64,000 bases of DNA, from assembly GCF_022179325.1 (NCBI RefSeq), contig NZ_BPQQ01000058.1:62001-126000 (forward strand). Direction: 5' to 3'. Positions 1 through 8,741 of this stretch are shown in pieces. The notes below the pieces were generated by a model. The model did no database searches and was not told where the DNA came from. It saw only the letters and a program-made list of their open reading frames with translations. The stretch comes from Methylobacterium isbiliense (lineage in GTDB: Bacteria; Pseudomonadota; Alphaproteobacteria; Rhizobiales; Beijerinckiaceae). How positions within the stretch are numbered: the first letter of the stretch is position 1; each line of letters starts with the position of its first letter. A program made the translations under genes and the position numbers.

Positions 1-1
1 G

Positions 2-718
2 CTGCCGATCGGCCGGCGCGGCGTGCTGGCGCTGGAGGGCCGCGTCCTCGATGTCGGCATCGAGCGCGTGTCGGCGGAGGGCTGCACGATCCGCCTCGCG
101 GCCGGGCTGCTCGCCCCGGGGGCCGGGCACCGCCCGATGGCGGGCGAGCTCACCGTCGAGCCGGTGGAGGGCGCGCGGCCCGGCGGGAGCCTGCCGGTCA
201 CCCTGGTGCAGGTGGCCCGCTCGCGCGAGGATGCCGTGTGCCGCCTCGCCTTCGGGGCGCTGCGCAGCCGGGACTACCCGGCGCTCGCCGGCCTGATGTA
301 CGGCGACAGCGACGCGATGCGGCGCTTCCAGCTCCGGCGGCGGCGGCACAAGGACCTGCTGTCCGGCCTGCTGCACTTCGCGTGGTGGGGCCTCGTCGAG
401 CCCCTGCGGGCGGTCCGCACCCTGTTCCTGCCGGAGCCGGCGCCCCTCCTCGACGCCTCCGCCCAGAGCGCGGCGGTCCCGGCCGAGACCGCCTGGGCCG
501 AGACCGCGCTGCCGCTCTCGGCACCGGCCGCGGCGCGGGTGCGGCCCGGGAACGGCGCCGCCCGCGGCGAGCCGGCGGCGAGCGATCCGGTTCGCCGGGA
601 GACGGAGGCGGGCCGGGACCGCGTCGAGCCGGAGGAGGGCGACTGGGTCCGCCTGATGGTGGAGTTCGAGAACGACCGCCTCCTGTCGGGCGAGCGCCGC
701 CACGCGGGCACGGCCTGA
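2..718 (+). CDS. bcsA: Cellulose synthase catalytic subunit BcsA, C-terminal part
   Basis: The frame is open from the window edge, so only the last 238 residues are visible. They hold the C-terminal c-di-GMP-binding PilZ region and the tail that follows the glycosyltransferase domain. The visible LMYGDSDAMRRF segment resembles the conserved post-PilZ part of BcsA. At the usual PilZ D/NxSxxG position the sequence reads RVSAEG, with Arg in place of Asp/Asn; the RxxxR half of the motif would lie at or before the edge. The last 90 residues are a low-complexity Ala/Glu/Arg tail. bcsB starts 4 bases after the stop, so this is the first visible gene of the bcs operon. Identity rests mainly on context plus the PilZ-like segment. 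Confidence 0.85.
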   Translation: MPIGRRGVLALEGRVLDVGIERVSAEGCTIRLAAGLLAPGAGHRPMAGELTVEPVEGARPGGSLPVTLVQVARSREDAVCRLAFGALRSRDYPALAGLMYGDSDAMRRFQLRRRRHKDLLSGLLHFAWWGLVEPLRAVRTLFLPEPAPLLDASAQSAAVPAETAWAETALPLSAPAAARVRPGNGAARGEPAASDPVRRETEAGRDRVEPEEGDWVRLMVEFENDRLLSGERRHAGTA

Positions 719-722
719 CCGC

Positions 723-3302
723 ATGGCCCCCCGCCGCCCCCGCCCGATCCTGCTCGCCGCGGCGCTCGCTGGCGTCTGCGCGGGCCTCTTCGCGGCTGCC
801 TTCGCCGGCATCTTGGGCGGATCGCCCGCCCAGGCGCAGAGCTTCCTCGGCACCGGCCCGGCCGAGCGCCTCACCGTGCCGCCGAGCGGGGACGCGCTGC
901 GGCCCCTGCCGCTGCCCGAGCGCCCGCCCGCGGCCAGCGCCCCTGCGCGGGAGGCGCGCCCGCCGGCGGGCGACGCGGCGGGCTTGGGCGGGGCGGTGCC
1001 CGCGACGATCGAGGCCGCGCGCCGCTTCCCCGCCGGGACGCAGGGCTTCCGCCTCGCGGGCGAGGAGGACGTGCTCCGGTATCCGGTCTTCCTCACCGAG
1101 GCGCAGACGCGCGGGCAGACCCGGCTGCGGGTGTCCTACCTGTCGGCGATCTCGGTGGCGCCCGAGGCCTCCAGCCTGACCGCGAGCGTGAACGGCACCA
1201 AGGTGGGCTGGACCCGGATCCAGGCGCCCGGCGCCGTCAAGGTCGTCGAGTTCGCGCTGCCCGACGGCCTGCTGCGGCCGGGCTACAACGCGGTGACGCT
1301 CACGGCGAGCCAGCGCCACCGGGTCGATTGCTCGCTGGGGGCGACCTACGAGCTGTGGACCCAGATCGACCCCTCCCGCTCCGGCCTCGTCGTCCCGACG
1401 GCGAGCGACCTCGACCTGCGCTCGCTCGCCGCCCTCGAACCCGACGAGAGCGGCGCGCTGCCGGTGGGGATCGCGCTCGCCGAGCGGCCAGGTCCCGACC
1501 GCCTGGAGCGGATCGTCGGCGCCGTGCAGGCGGTGGCGCTGGTCGGCCGCCTCGCCCGGCCGGCGGTGACGGTCGGGCCGCCGCTCGCCGGCCGCACCGG
1601 CGTCACCCTGGTGGTCGGGACCGCGCGGGAGATCCAGGGCACGGAGGGGCTGGAGGAGATCGGGCCGATCACCGGGCCGAAGCTCGCCCTCCTGGCCCCG
1701 CGGGCGGGGCGGGCGCCCACCCTCGTGGTGACGGGACCGACCGGCCCGGACGTGCGGCAGGCCATCGAGCAGCTGGCGCGGGCCGGGGAGGGGGCGGGGA
1801 CCCCGGCGGGGACGCCGGCCGGAACCCGGCTCGCGACGCTGACGCGCGGCTACCAGCTGCGCGGCGACGAGACCCTGAGCCTCGACACGCTCGGCCTCGT
1901 CAGCCACGAGTTCAGCGGCCGCCTGATGCGCATCGCCTTCGAGGTGCGCTTCCCGGCCGATTTCGTCCCGGCCGATTACGGCAAGGTGATGCTCCACCTC
2001 GCGGGGGGCTACGCGGCCGGCCTGGAGCCGACCGCCCAGATCATCGTCGACATCAACGGCCGGAACGCCGCCAGCCTGCCGCTCCCCTCCGCCCGCGGCG
2101 AACTCCTCCACGACAACGCCATCCCGCTCCCCTTGAGCCTGTGGCGGCCGGGGCTGAACCGGGTCGAGATCGCCGCCCAGCTGCCGGTGGCCGCCGACGC
2201 CACCTGCGACACGCTCGCCTCGGAGGCCAAGCGCTCGCGCTTCCTGTTTCTCGACCGCACCCGCCTCGTGGTGCCGCCGCTGGCGCGCGCGGTCCGCTCC
2301 CCCGACCTCGCCGTGGTCAAGGCCGGGGCGGTCCCGTTCGTCGCCCCGGGGCGGCGGCCGCGCCTCGTCCTGCCGGCCCCCGACCGGGATTCGGTGGAGG
2401 CCGCCGCGACCCTCGCGGCGCGGCTCGCCATCGCGGCCCGGCAGGTGATCGACTTCGAGATCGGCACCGACGCGCGCGAAGGGGGCGCGAACCTGATCGT
2501 GGCCCCGGCCCGCGCGCTCGATCCCCGGACCCTCGAATCCGCCGGGCTCGATCCCGAGCAGATCCGCCGGATCTGGGAGGCGCGCGCCGAGAGCGTGGCG
2601 ACGCCAGGCCAGTTCGGCGCGGCCGGCGTCCTCACCCTCGACCGGCTGCGCCGCAACGTCCCGATGCGCTGCGCACTGCCCCCCGCCACGGTGCCCCTGC
2701 GCGTGGCCGCGCCCGCCGCCCCGCGGCCCGCGCCTCCGCGCGCCGCGCCGCCGCCCTCCGAGCGCGACCTCCTGGCGCGCTGGGGCGCCTCCCTGCAGGC
2801 GCCCAATCCCGTCCTCGCCTCCGTGACGGCCGCCTGGGAGACCACGACCCGCGCGGCCGGCGAGGTCTGGTCCTCCCTGCTCGGGCGCCTGCGCGCGCCC
2901 GCGGCTCCGGCCGCGATCGAGGTGAGCCCGCGCGCATCCCTGATCATCGCCGAGGCGCCCGGAACCCAGGGCTTCGCCGACGCGGCGGTGATCGTCACGG
3001 CGCCCAACCCGTCGATGCTGAAGGCCTCGGTGTCCTGCCTCGTCGATCCGGTGGTCTGGACGCAGCTCCTCGGGCGCGCGGCCATGCTGGACGCCTCCGA
3101 CGGCACGCTCGCCATCGTGACGCCCGAGCGCACCCGGATCATCGCGACGCAGGGCTGGTCGCTCGCCAACATCCGCCTCGTCTCGGCCGCGTGGCTGTCC
3201 CTCAACCCCGCCATCTACGTGGGCCTGACCCTGGTGATGGCCCTCTTCCTCGGCCTCACCACGACGAGCCTCGTGCGGCAGCTCGGCAGGAGGAGCCGAT
3301 GA
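723..3302 (+). CDS. bcsB: Cyclic di-GMP-binding periplasmic cellulose synthase subunit BcsB
   Basis: This 859-residue protein is the periplasmic partner that sits on BcsA and guides the glucan out of the inner membrane. A signal peptide occupies about residues 1-38, with cleavage probably after AQA. Long beta-rich carbohydrate-binding and flavodoxin-like regions follow, and a single C-terminal membrane helix (about 830-850) ends in a basic tail, as expected for BcsB. A Pro/Ala-rich insert lies around residues 660-690. The start is 4 bases after the bcsA stop. The stop overlaps the bcsZ start in an ATGA, which implies translational coupling. Length is near the family norm of 750-850 residues. 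Confidence 0.93.
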   Translation: MAPRRPRPILLAAALAGVCAGLFAAAFAGILGGSPAQAQSFLGTGPAERLTVPPSGDALRPLPLPERPPAASAPAREARPPAGDAAGLGGAVPATIEAARRFPAGTQGFRLAGEEDVLRYPVFLTEAQTRGQTRLRVSYLSAISVAPEASSLTASVNGTKVGWTRIQAPGAVKVVEFALPDGLLRPGYNAVTLTASQRHRVDCSLGATYELWTQIDPSRSGLVVPTASDLDLRSLAALEPDESGALPVGIALAERPGPDRLERIVGAVQAVALVGRLARPAVTVGPPLAGRTGVTLVVGTAREIQGTEGLEEIGPITGPKLALLAPRAGRAPTLVVTGPTGPDVRQAIEQLARAGEGAGTPAGTPAGTRLATLTRGYQLRGDETLSLDTLGLVSHEFSGRLMRIAFEVRFPADFVPADYGKVMLHLAGGYAAGLEPTAQIIVDINGRNAASLPLPSARGELLHDNAIPLPLSLWRPGLNRVEIAAQLPVAADATCDTLASEAKRSRFLFLDRTRLVVPPLARAVRSPDLAVVKAGAVPFVAPGRRPRLVLPAPDRDSVEAAATLAARLAIAARQVIDFEIGTDAREGGANLIVAPARALDPRTLESAGLDPEQIRRIWEARAESVATPGQFGAAGVLTLDRLRRNVPMRCALPPATVPLRVAAPAAPRPAPPRAAPPPSERDLLARWGASLQAPNPVLASVTAAWETTTRAAGEVWSSLLGRLRAPAAPAAIEVSPRASLIIAEAPGTQGFADAAVIVTAPNPSMLKASVSCLVDPVVWTQLLGRAAMLDASDGTLAIVTPERTRIIATQGWSLANIRLVSAAWLSLNPAIYVGLTLVMALFLGLTTTSLVRQLGRRSR

Positions 3303-4525
3303 GACCGGAGCCGGGGCGGCGCGCCCGCCTCCTCGCCGCCCTCGCGGCGGCGGCGCTCGGCCTGCAGGCCTCGGCCCAAGAGTCCCGCATGCCCGAATCG
3401 CGCGTGCCCGAGCCTCGCATGGCAGAGCCCGGCCCCTCGCCCGGACCCACCACGGTGCCGCCCGCGACCGCGCTCCCGAGTTCCCCCCGCCCGGAGGGCC
3501 GAACGGTGCCGCAGGCTGGTCCCACCCTCGCCGGAAGCCTCGCCGACCAGGGGGCGTGGCGCCTCTACCGGAGTCAGTTCGTCACCGAGCAGGGCCGGGT
3601 GATCGACACCGCCAACGACCGGATCAGCCACAGCGAGGGGCAGGGCTACGGCATGCTGCTCGCGGTCGCGGCGGGCGACCGGGCGGCGTTCGAGCGCATC
3701 TGGGGCTGGACGCGGGCCAACCTGATGGTGCGGGGGGACGCGCTGATGGCGTGGCGCTGGGCGCCCGACAAGCGCCCGGCGGTCGCCGACATGAACAACG
3801 CCACCGACGGCGACATCCTGGTGGCCTGGGCGCTGACGGAGGCGGCCGAGACCTGGGACGAGCCCGCCTGGCGCACGGCCGCCCGCCGGATCGCGGTCGA
3901 GTTCGGCCGCAAGACGATCCTGTTCAAGGATCCGCGCGGACCGCTGATCCTGCCGGGCGTGTCGGGCTTCTCGGCGCAGGAGCGGGCCGACGGCCCCCTG
4001 ATCAACCCGTCCTACTGGGTCTTCCCGGCCTTCCAGCGCCTCGGCCTCGTCGCGCCCGAATACGATTGGGCGGCGGTGATCCGCAGCGGTGTCGGGCTCC
4101 TGCGCCAAGCGCGGTTCGGGCCGGCCGGCCTGCCGACCGAATGGGTCTCCGCGAAGGGCGACGCGCTGCGCCCCGCCGACGGCTTCCCGCCGCTCTTCTC
4201 CTACAACGCCATCCGCATCCCGCTCTACCTCGCCTTCGCGGGCGTCGGGCAGCCGGAGGATCTCGCGCCGTTCCGCCGGCTCTGGGGCGGGATCGACCGG
4301 GAGCGCCTGCCGATCGTCGACACCACCGACGGCAGGCCGGTGGAATGGCTCACCGAGCCGGGCTACGCCGCCCTTCCGGCCCTGGTGGCCTGCGCGACCG
4401 AGGGCACCCCCTGGCCGGAGGGCCTGGTGAGCGTCCAGCCCAACCAGAACTACTACCCGACCACCCTGCACCTCCTCAGCCTGATCGCGGCGCGGCTGCG
4501 CCATCCGTCATGCCTCGCGCGCTGA
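3299..4525 (+). CDS. bcsZ: Periplasmic endo-1,4-beta-glucanase BcsZ (GH8)
   Basis: This 408-residue glycoside hydrolase family 8 cellulase trims nascent glucan during cellulose export. A signal peptide ends near residue 26 (ASA). It is followed by an unusual Pro/Glu/Arg repeat spacer (MPESRVPEPRMAEP) up to about residue 75. The GH8 catalytic acid lies in SEGQGYGM (Glu113) and the substrate-binding ATDGD is at 169-172. At the position I align from memory with E. coli BcsZ Asp243 (YDAIR) this protein has Asn303 (YNAIR), so the base is not the canonical Asp. The start overlaps the bcsB stop and the last 16 bases overlap bcsK. Confidence 0.92.
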   Translation: MRPEPGRRARLLAALAAAALGLQASAQESRMPESRVPEPRMAEPGPSPGPTTVPPATALPSSPRPEGRTVPQAGPTLAGSLADQGAWRLYRSQFVTEQGRVIDTANDRISHSEGQGYGMLLAVAAGDRAAFERIWGWTRANLMVRGDALMAWRWAPDKRPAVADMNNATDGDILVAWALTEAAETWDEPAWRTAARRIAVEFGRKTILFKDPRGPLILPGVSGFSAQERADGPLINPSYWVFPAFQRLGLVAPEYDWAAVIRSGVGLLRQARFGPAGLPTEWVSAKGDALRPADGFPPLFSYNAIRIPLYLAFAGVGQPEDLAPFRRLWGGIDRERLPIVDTTDGRPVEWLTEPGYAALPALVACATEGTPWPEGLVSVQPNQNYYPTTLHLLSLIAARLRHPSCLAR

Positions 4526-6543
4526 ACCGCGGGCCGCGCCCCACGCCGAACCGCCGGCCCCGGCCCGCCCTGCGCCCGGCGCTCGCGCTCGGCCTCCTGG
4601 TCGGGTCGCTGACCACGCCGCTGCCGGCGCAGACCGGTCCGTCGCCAGGGGCGGGGCCGCGCGTCCTCTACGGCGACGGCGTGCGCGCGCCCGCCATCAT
4701 CGCGCCCCCCGACACGTCGGGGGGGTCCGGCATGGTCGACGAGAGCGCGCTGCGCTACTACGCCTCGCAGAAGCAGACCGCTCGCGTAAAGGCCGAGATC
4801 GCGCGGCTGAAGCGCCTGCATCCGGGCTGGAACGAGCCGCCGGACCTCGACAGCCTGCAGCCGAGCCCGCCCGAGGAGGCGCCGCTCTGGGACCTGTTCA
4901 CGGCCGGGCGGTTCGCGGACCTGCGGGCGGCGATCGCCGCCCGGCGCTCGGTCGAACCGGCCTGGCAGCCCTCCGAGGAACTGGCGCGCAAGCTGCGCCA
5001 GGCGGAGTTCCGCACCCGCGCCCGGGCCGCCGCCGGCACGCGTCCCGAGGAGATCGTCGCCCTGTTCCGGACCGACGCGGCCGCGCTCGATCCCACCGAC
5101 ATCGAGAGCCTCTGGACGGTCGCCGACGCGCTGGCGACCACGGGCGCGAGCGAGGACGCCTTCCTGCTCTACAAGTCGGTGCTCGATGCGAGCAACGACG
5201 CGGGCGCGCGCCTCGCCACGATCCAGAAGGCGATGGCCCATCTCAAGATGGAGCAGGCCGAGCGCCTGATCGCGCTCGGGCGCCTCAACGCCGAGGGCAC
5301 CTCCGAGTTCAACGCGATCCGCCTCGACATCACCCGGGCGCGGATCGCGGCCTTCCTGCACGACGACCCGGCGCAGACCCCGACGCTCGCCGACCTCACG
5401 GCCTTCCAGGCCTATGCCCGCCGCGCGGGGGAGCCGAGCCAGACCGGGCTGCTGGGCTGGTACGCCTACAAGCGCAAGCAGTTCCGGGAGGCGCTGGAGT
5501 GGTTCAAGCTGGCGATCGCCCGCGGGGGCGACGCGATGGTGGCCCACGGCCTCGCGCACACGCTGCGCGAGTTGAACATGCTGCGCGAGGCCGAGGAGGT
5601 CGCCTATGCGTGGCGCGACCGCTTCGTCGGCAACGAGATCCTGTTCATCGACATCCTGGAGCGCAAGCTCACGCTGGCGAGCCCGCCCTACATCGAGCCG
5701 GCGCGGATCGAGCGCTACGCCAAGGTGGTGGTCGAGTCCGGCTCGGGGGAGGGCGCCCAGGGGCTGGCGTGGTACGCCTACAATTCCTGCCAGTTCGACG
5801 CGGCGCTCGAATGGTTCCGCCGGGCGGTGGCGTGGCTGCCGCGGGAGCCGACCGTGTTCGGCTACGCCCTGACGCTGCAGCGGCTGAAGCGCCAGCGGCT
5901 CTTCCTGGAGGTGGTCAACCGCTACGACGGCCTGTTTCCGAAGGTCGTCGACCTCGTGTTCCGGGAGGATCCCGACGGCCCGCCGCTGCCCTGCCTGACG
6001 CCGGCCGTGCACGCCGCCCCGGCGCGGCCCGCACCGGCCGCCGCCAAGCCGGAGCCCTCCAAGCCGGAGCCGTCGGCCGCCTACGGGCGCGTGCCGCGCC
6101 CCGACGCCGCGCTCGGCCGCAAGCCCGAGGAGCGCCCGCCCGCCGTGCAGCGCAACGAATTCCCGCTCGCGTTGGCGGGCGACAATGCCCTGCGCTATCC
6201 GCCGGCCGCCCTGCAGCGCGCCCTCGCGGAGCCGGTGCCGGCCGGCACCTACGCCAGGGAGCCCGGCCCGGCCGCCATGCCGCTGGTCGCCCGGCGGGTG
6301 CCGGGCGCGGGCGCGATGCCCTACGAGCGCTACGGCTACGCGCTGCTGCCCGGCTACAACGGCCTCGACAAGCCGGAGGGGTTGCGCGCGCCGGCATCCG
6401 GCACCCTGTGGCAGGAGCAGCAGGCCGAGCAGGGCCGCGCCGCGTCCGGGCCAGAGAGGCTCGACCGCTTCTCCGTGCCCCGGCCGGCCCCGGCGGGCGA
6501 CACCAGCGAGCGGGCAGTGCCGCAGACGCGGGGCTATCCGTGA
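4510..6543 (+). CDS. bcsK: TPR-like periplasmic cellulose biosynthesis protein, BcsK type
   Basis: This 677-residue protein has an Arg/Pro-rich N-terminus and a signal peptide ending near residue 40 (LPA). Degenerate tetratricopeptide-type helical hairpins follow at about 90-480, for example the repeated pattern GWYAYKRKQFREALEWF and AWYAYNSCQFDAALEWF. The last 190 residues are Pro/Ala-rich. No outer-membrane beta-barrel like BcsC is visible. A TPR protein in place of BcsC, together with bcsN, is the arrangement reported for Agrobacterium-type (type III) bcs operons, which is why I use bcsK. The ATG lies inside the bcsZ 3' end and the stop overlaps the bcsN GTG. Function as a scaffold for export is inferred. 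Confidence 0.75.
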   Translation: MPRALNRGPRPTPNRRPRPALRPALALGLLVGSLTTPLPAQTGPSPGAGPRVLYGDGVRAPAIIAPPDTSGGSGMVDESALRYYASQKQTARVKAEIARLKRLHPGWNEPPDLDSLQPSPPEEAPLWDLFTAGRFADLRAAIAARRSVEPAWQPSEELARKLRQAEFRTRARAAAGTRPEEIVALFRTDAAALDPTDIESLWTVADALATTGASEDAFLLYKSVLDASNDAGARLATIQKAMAHLKMEQAERLIALGRLNAEGTSEFNAIRLDITRARIAAFLHDDPAQTPTLADLTAFQAYARRAGEPSQTGLLGWYAYKRKQFREALEWFKLAIARGGDAMVAHGLAHTLRELNMLREAEEVAYAWRDRFVGNEILFIDILERKLTLASPPYIEPARIERYAKVVVESGSGEGAQGLAWYAYNSCQFDAALEWFRRAVAWLPREPTVFGYALTLQRLKRQRLFLEVVNRYDGLFPKVVDLVFREDPDGPPLPCLTPAVHAAPARPAPAAAKPEPSKPEPSAAYGRVPRPDAALGRKPEERPPAVQRNEFPLALAGDNALRYPPAALQRALAEPVPAGTYAREPGPAAMPLVARRVPGAGAMPYERYGYALLPGYNGLDKPEGLRAPASGTLWQEQQAEQGRAASGPERLDRFSVPRPAPAGDTSERAVPQTRGYP

Positions 6544-7592
6544 GCCTCGCGCCGTCCCGGCTCCCGGCCCGCCCGCTCGCGGCCGCGCTCCTGCTCGCGC
6601 CCGCGCTCGGCCACGCGCAGCCGGCCCCGGTGCTGCGGCTGCCCGGGGCCGGCCCGGTCACCGGCGTCGAGGAACTCCGGGTCCGGGACGGGTTCGACCA
6701 AGCCATCCGCTTCGGGGGCGGGGACGGCCGCAACCGCGCCGAGATCGGCCTGCGCACCGACACCGGGGACCTTCTGCTCGCCTTCCCGCCGCGCCTCGCC
6801 AAGCCGAACGAGCTCGGGATCGCCGGCGAACTGGCGGCGCGCTTCCCCGGCCAGGTGATGCGCGTCGTGCCCACTCCGCACCGCAACGCCTACGGGCCGA
6901 TCGGCCTCGCGCTCGGTGCCGACTGCCTCTACGCGTGGCAATGGTTCGAGCGCCCCTCCCGCGCGGCCCTCGCCGGCGAGGCCCCCCGGGGCCTGTTCGG
7001 GCCGCTGGCGCCGCCGCCCTCCGGCCGGCAGGCCCTGTCGCTGCGCATCCGCCTCTGCCGCACCGCGCAGGCGAGCCTCGCCGACCTCGTGCGCGCCGTG
7101 CAGCATCTGACGATCTCGCTCGGGCGGGCCGGCGCGGTCACGGTCGCGGTGCCGGCCCGAGGCGCGCCGGCCCGGCCCGAGCGACCGCGCCCGCGCGCGG
7201 CACCGCCCCCGGCCGCGCGCGCCGCCCCGGCGCCCGCACAAGCCGGGCCCGCCCAGTCCAAGCCCGCACGGCCCGCGCCCGAGGAGCCGGCCGCGCGGGC
7301 GCCCCAGCCGCGCCCGCCCGCCGCCCCGCAGTCCGAGACCAGCGAGGGCGGACGCCGCTACATCGCGCCGCTCGCTCCCCCGGCACCGGCGCCCGCGCCC
7401 GTGCCGCAACCCGGCTCCGAGGCCGCGCCCCCGGGCGGCCCGCAGCGCTTCATCACGGACGGGCTGCCGCAGCCCGTGCCGCCCGCCGGCTCGAACCTGA
7501 TGCCCCAGCCGGCGCCGGGGCGCACGACGGGCGAGAGCCTCAGCCGCGACCTGCCGCCGGAAGCCTACCAGCCGCCGCGCCCGCCGCCCTGA
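6540..7592 (+). CDS. bcsN: Cellulose biosynthesis protein BcsN
   Basis: The protein has 350 residues and starts at a GTG overlapping the bcsK stop (GTGA). A signal peptide ends at about residue 26 (GHA). The globular part (about 30-200) carries features I associate with the BcsN family of Rhizobiales: an Asn-Ala-Tyr-Gly-Pro segment, CLYAWQWFE, and a LRIRLCR stretch. From about residue 205 the chain is an Ala/Pro-rich linker with short ordered patches to the end. It is the last gene of the operon, and an inverted repeat follows directly. Its biochemical role is not established; it is probably an envelope accessory protein for cellulose export. Confidence 0.72.
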   Translation: MSLAPSRLPARPLAAALLLAPALGHAQPAPVLRLPGAGPVTGVEELRVRDGFDQAIRFGGGDGRNRAEIGLRTDTGDLLLAFPPRLAKPNELGIAGELAARFPGQVMRVVPTPHRNAYGPIGLALGADCLYAWQWFERPSRAALAGEAPRGLFGPLAPPPSGRQALSLRIRLCRTAQASLADLVRAVQHLTISLGRAGAVTVAVPARGAPARPERPRPRAAPPPAARAAPAPAQAGPAQSKPARPAPEEPAARAPQPRPPAAPQSETSEGGRRYIAPLAPPAPAPAPVPQPGSEAAPPGGPQRFITDGLPQPVPPAGSNLMPQPAPGRTTGESLSRDLPPEAYQPPRPPP

Positions 7593-7614
7593 GCCGGCCC
7601 CGTCCACGGCCGGC
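7593..7614 (+). terminator. Inverted repeat after bcsN
   Basis: GCCGGCC at 7593-7599 pairs perfectly with GGCCGGC at 7608-7614 across an 8-base loop, starting right after the bcsN stop. It is a plausible 3' end of the bcs operon, but only GGGATTT follows rather than a clean T run, so intrinsic termination is uncertain. Confidence 0.35.
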
Positions 7615-7694
7615 GGGATTTCGGGGCGGAAACCTGCGACACCGGGGCGGCGCCGACGCGACGGCGCCGGATCGTGAGCGCCGGGCGAGGAAAA

Positions 7695-8612
7695 ATGCTC
7701 GATTTCAACCAGCTCCGCTGCTTCGTCGCGGTGGCCGAGGAACTGCACTTCGGGCGGGCGGCCGCGCGCCTCAACATGACCCAGCCCCCGCTCTCGCGGC
7801 AGATCCAGGTGCTGGAGCGCGTCATCGACGCCAAGCTCCTCGACCGCACCAGCCGCTCGGTGCGGCTGACCGCGGCGGGGCGCAGCTTCCTGCCCGAGGC
7901 GCAGCGCATCCTGCACCTCGCCGGCGACGCCGCCCACGTCGCCCGCCAGGTGGCGGGCGGCCGGGCGGGGGTGCTCAAGCTCGGCTTCACGGCGGCCTCG
8001 GCCTACGATTTCCTGCCCCGCCTCGTCGCGGCCTTCCGGGCGGCGCTGCCCGAGGTGACGCTGTCGCTGCGCGAGATGGTGACCCGCGCCCAGATCGAGG
8101 ACCTGCTCGCGGGCCGGATCGACGTGGCGCTGCTGCGCCCGCCCGTCGCCCATCCCGACCTCGTCGCCATCCGGGCGCTGGCCGAGCCGCTCGTCGCCGC
8201 CCTGCCGGAGGCGCACCCGCTCGCCGGCCGGGCCGACCTCGCGCCCGCCGACCTGCAGGGCGAGCCCTTCATCGCCTACGCGCCCGACGAGGCGCGCTAC
8301 TTCCACGACCTCGCGGCGGGGCTGTTCGCCGAGGCGCGGGTGCAGCCCCGGGTGCTGCAGCAGCTGACGCAGATCCACTCGATCCTCGCGCTGGTGCGCG
8401 CCGGCCTCGGGCTCGCCCTGGTGCCGCAGGCCGCCGAGCGCCTGCGCTTCGAGGACGTCGCCTTCCGCCCGCTCGTCCTCGCCCGGCCGCGGCCCGCCGA
8501 ACTCTTCCTCGCGTGGCGCCGGGACCGCAACGATCCCAAGACCGATTCCCCGGCCGATCCCCTGATCGCCCGCCTCGCGGCGATCGTGCACGGGATGACG
8601 GAGGCCGGGTGA
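7695..8612 (+). CDS. LysR-family transcriptional regulator
   Basis: This 305-residue LysR protein has an N-terminal winged helix-turn-helix (about 1-60; FGRAAARLNMTQPPLSRQI is the recognition region) and a periplasmic-binding-protein-like effector domain (about 90-295). The ATG at 7695 was preferred to an in-frame GTG 21 bases upstream because a GAGG lies 5 bases before it and FNQLRCFVAVAE then falls at the usual N-terminal position. It is transcribed in the same direction as the glucarate genes that start 129 bases downstream, instead of divergently as is common for LysR. Control of gudD-garL-garR in response to a sugar acid is the natural guess from position. Confidence 0.88.
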   Translation: MLDFNQLRCFVAVAEELHFGRAAARLNMTQPPLSRQIQVLERVIDAKLLDRTSRSVRLTAAGRSFLPEAQRILHLAGDAAHVARQVAGGRAGVLKLGFTAASAYDFLPRLVAAFRAALPEVTLSLREMVTRAQIEDLLAGRIDVALLRPPVAHPDLVAIRALAEPLVAALPEAHPLAGRADLAPADLQGEPFIAYAPDEARYFHDLAAGLFAEARVQPRVLQQLTQIHSILALVRAGLGLALVPQAAERLRFEDVAFRPLVLARPRPAELFLAWRRDRNDPKTDSPADPLIARLAAIVHGMTEAG

Positions 8613-8620
8613 GGGGGCTC

Positions 8621-8651
8621 GCATCGATGTGGGACCCGCATCGATCGATGC
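8621..8651. promoter_or_regulatory. Palindrome and half-site repeat upstream of gudD
   Basis: GCATCGATCGATGC at 8638-8651 is a perfect 14-base palindrome. The same half-site, GCATCGATG, occurs at 8621-8629. The pair sits between the LysR gene and gudD, about 90-120 bases before the gudD ATG. This is a reasonable place for an operator of the adjacent LysR protein or another sugar-acid regulator. Binding is inferred from position and symmetry only. Confidence 0.5.
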
Positions 8652-8741
8652 CATCTTTGGCTTGGACCGGCATTGCCGGAGGAGGCTAGAACGGGGGTGC
8701 AGACGGCGCTCGAGACGCGGTCGCGACCCCGGGAGAGCGCC

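Noticed and set aside
198-2111. Long open frame antisense to bcsA/bcsB
   Set aside because: It is Arg/Gly/Pro-rich with no family resemblance, and the plus strand here encodes BcsB with clear domains. Long antisense frames are common in such GC-rich DNA.
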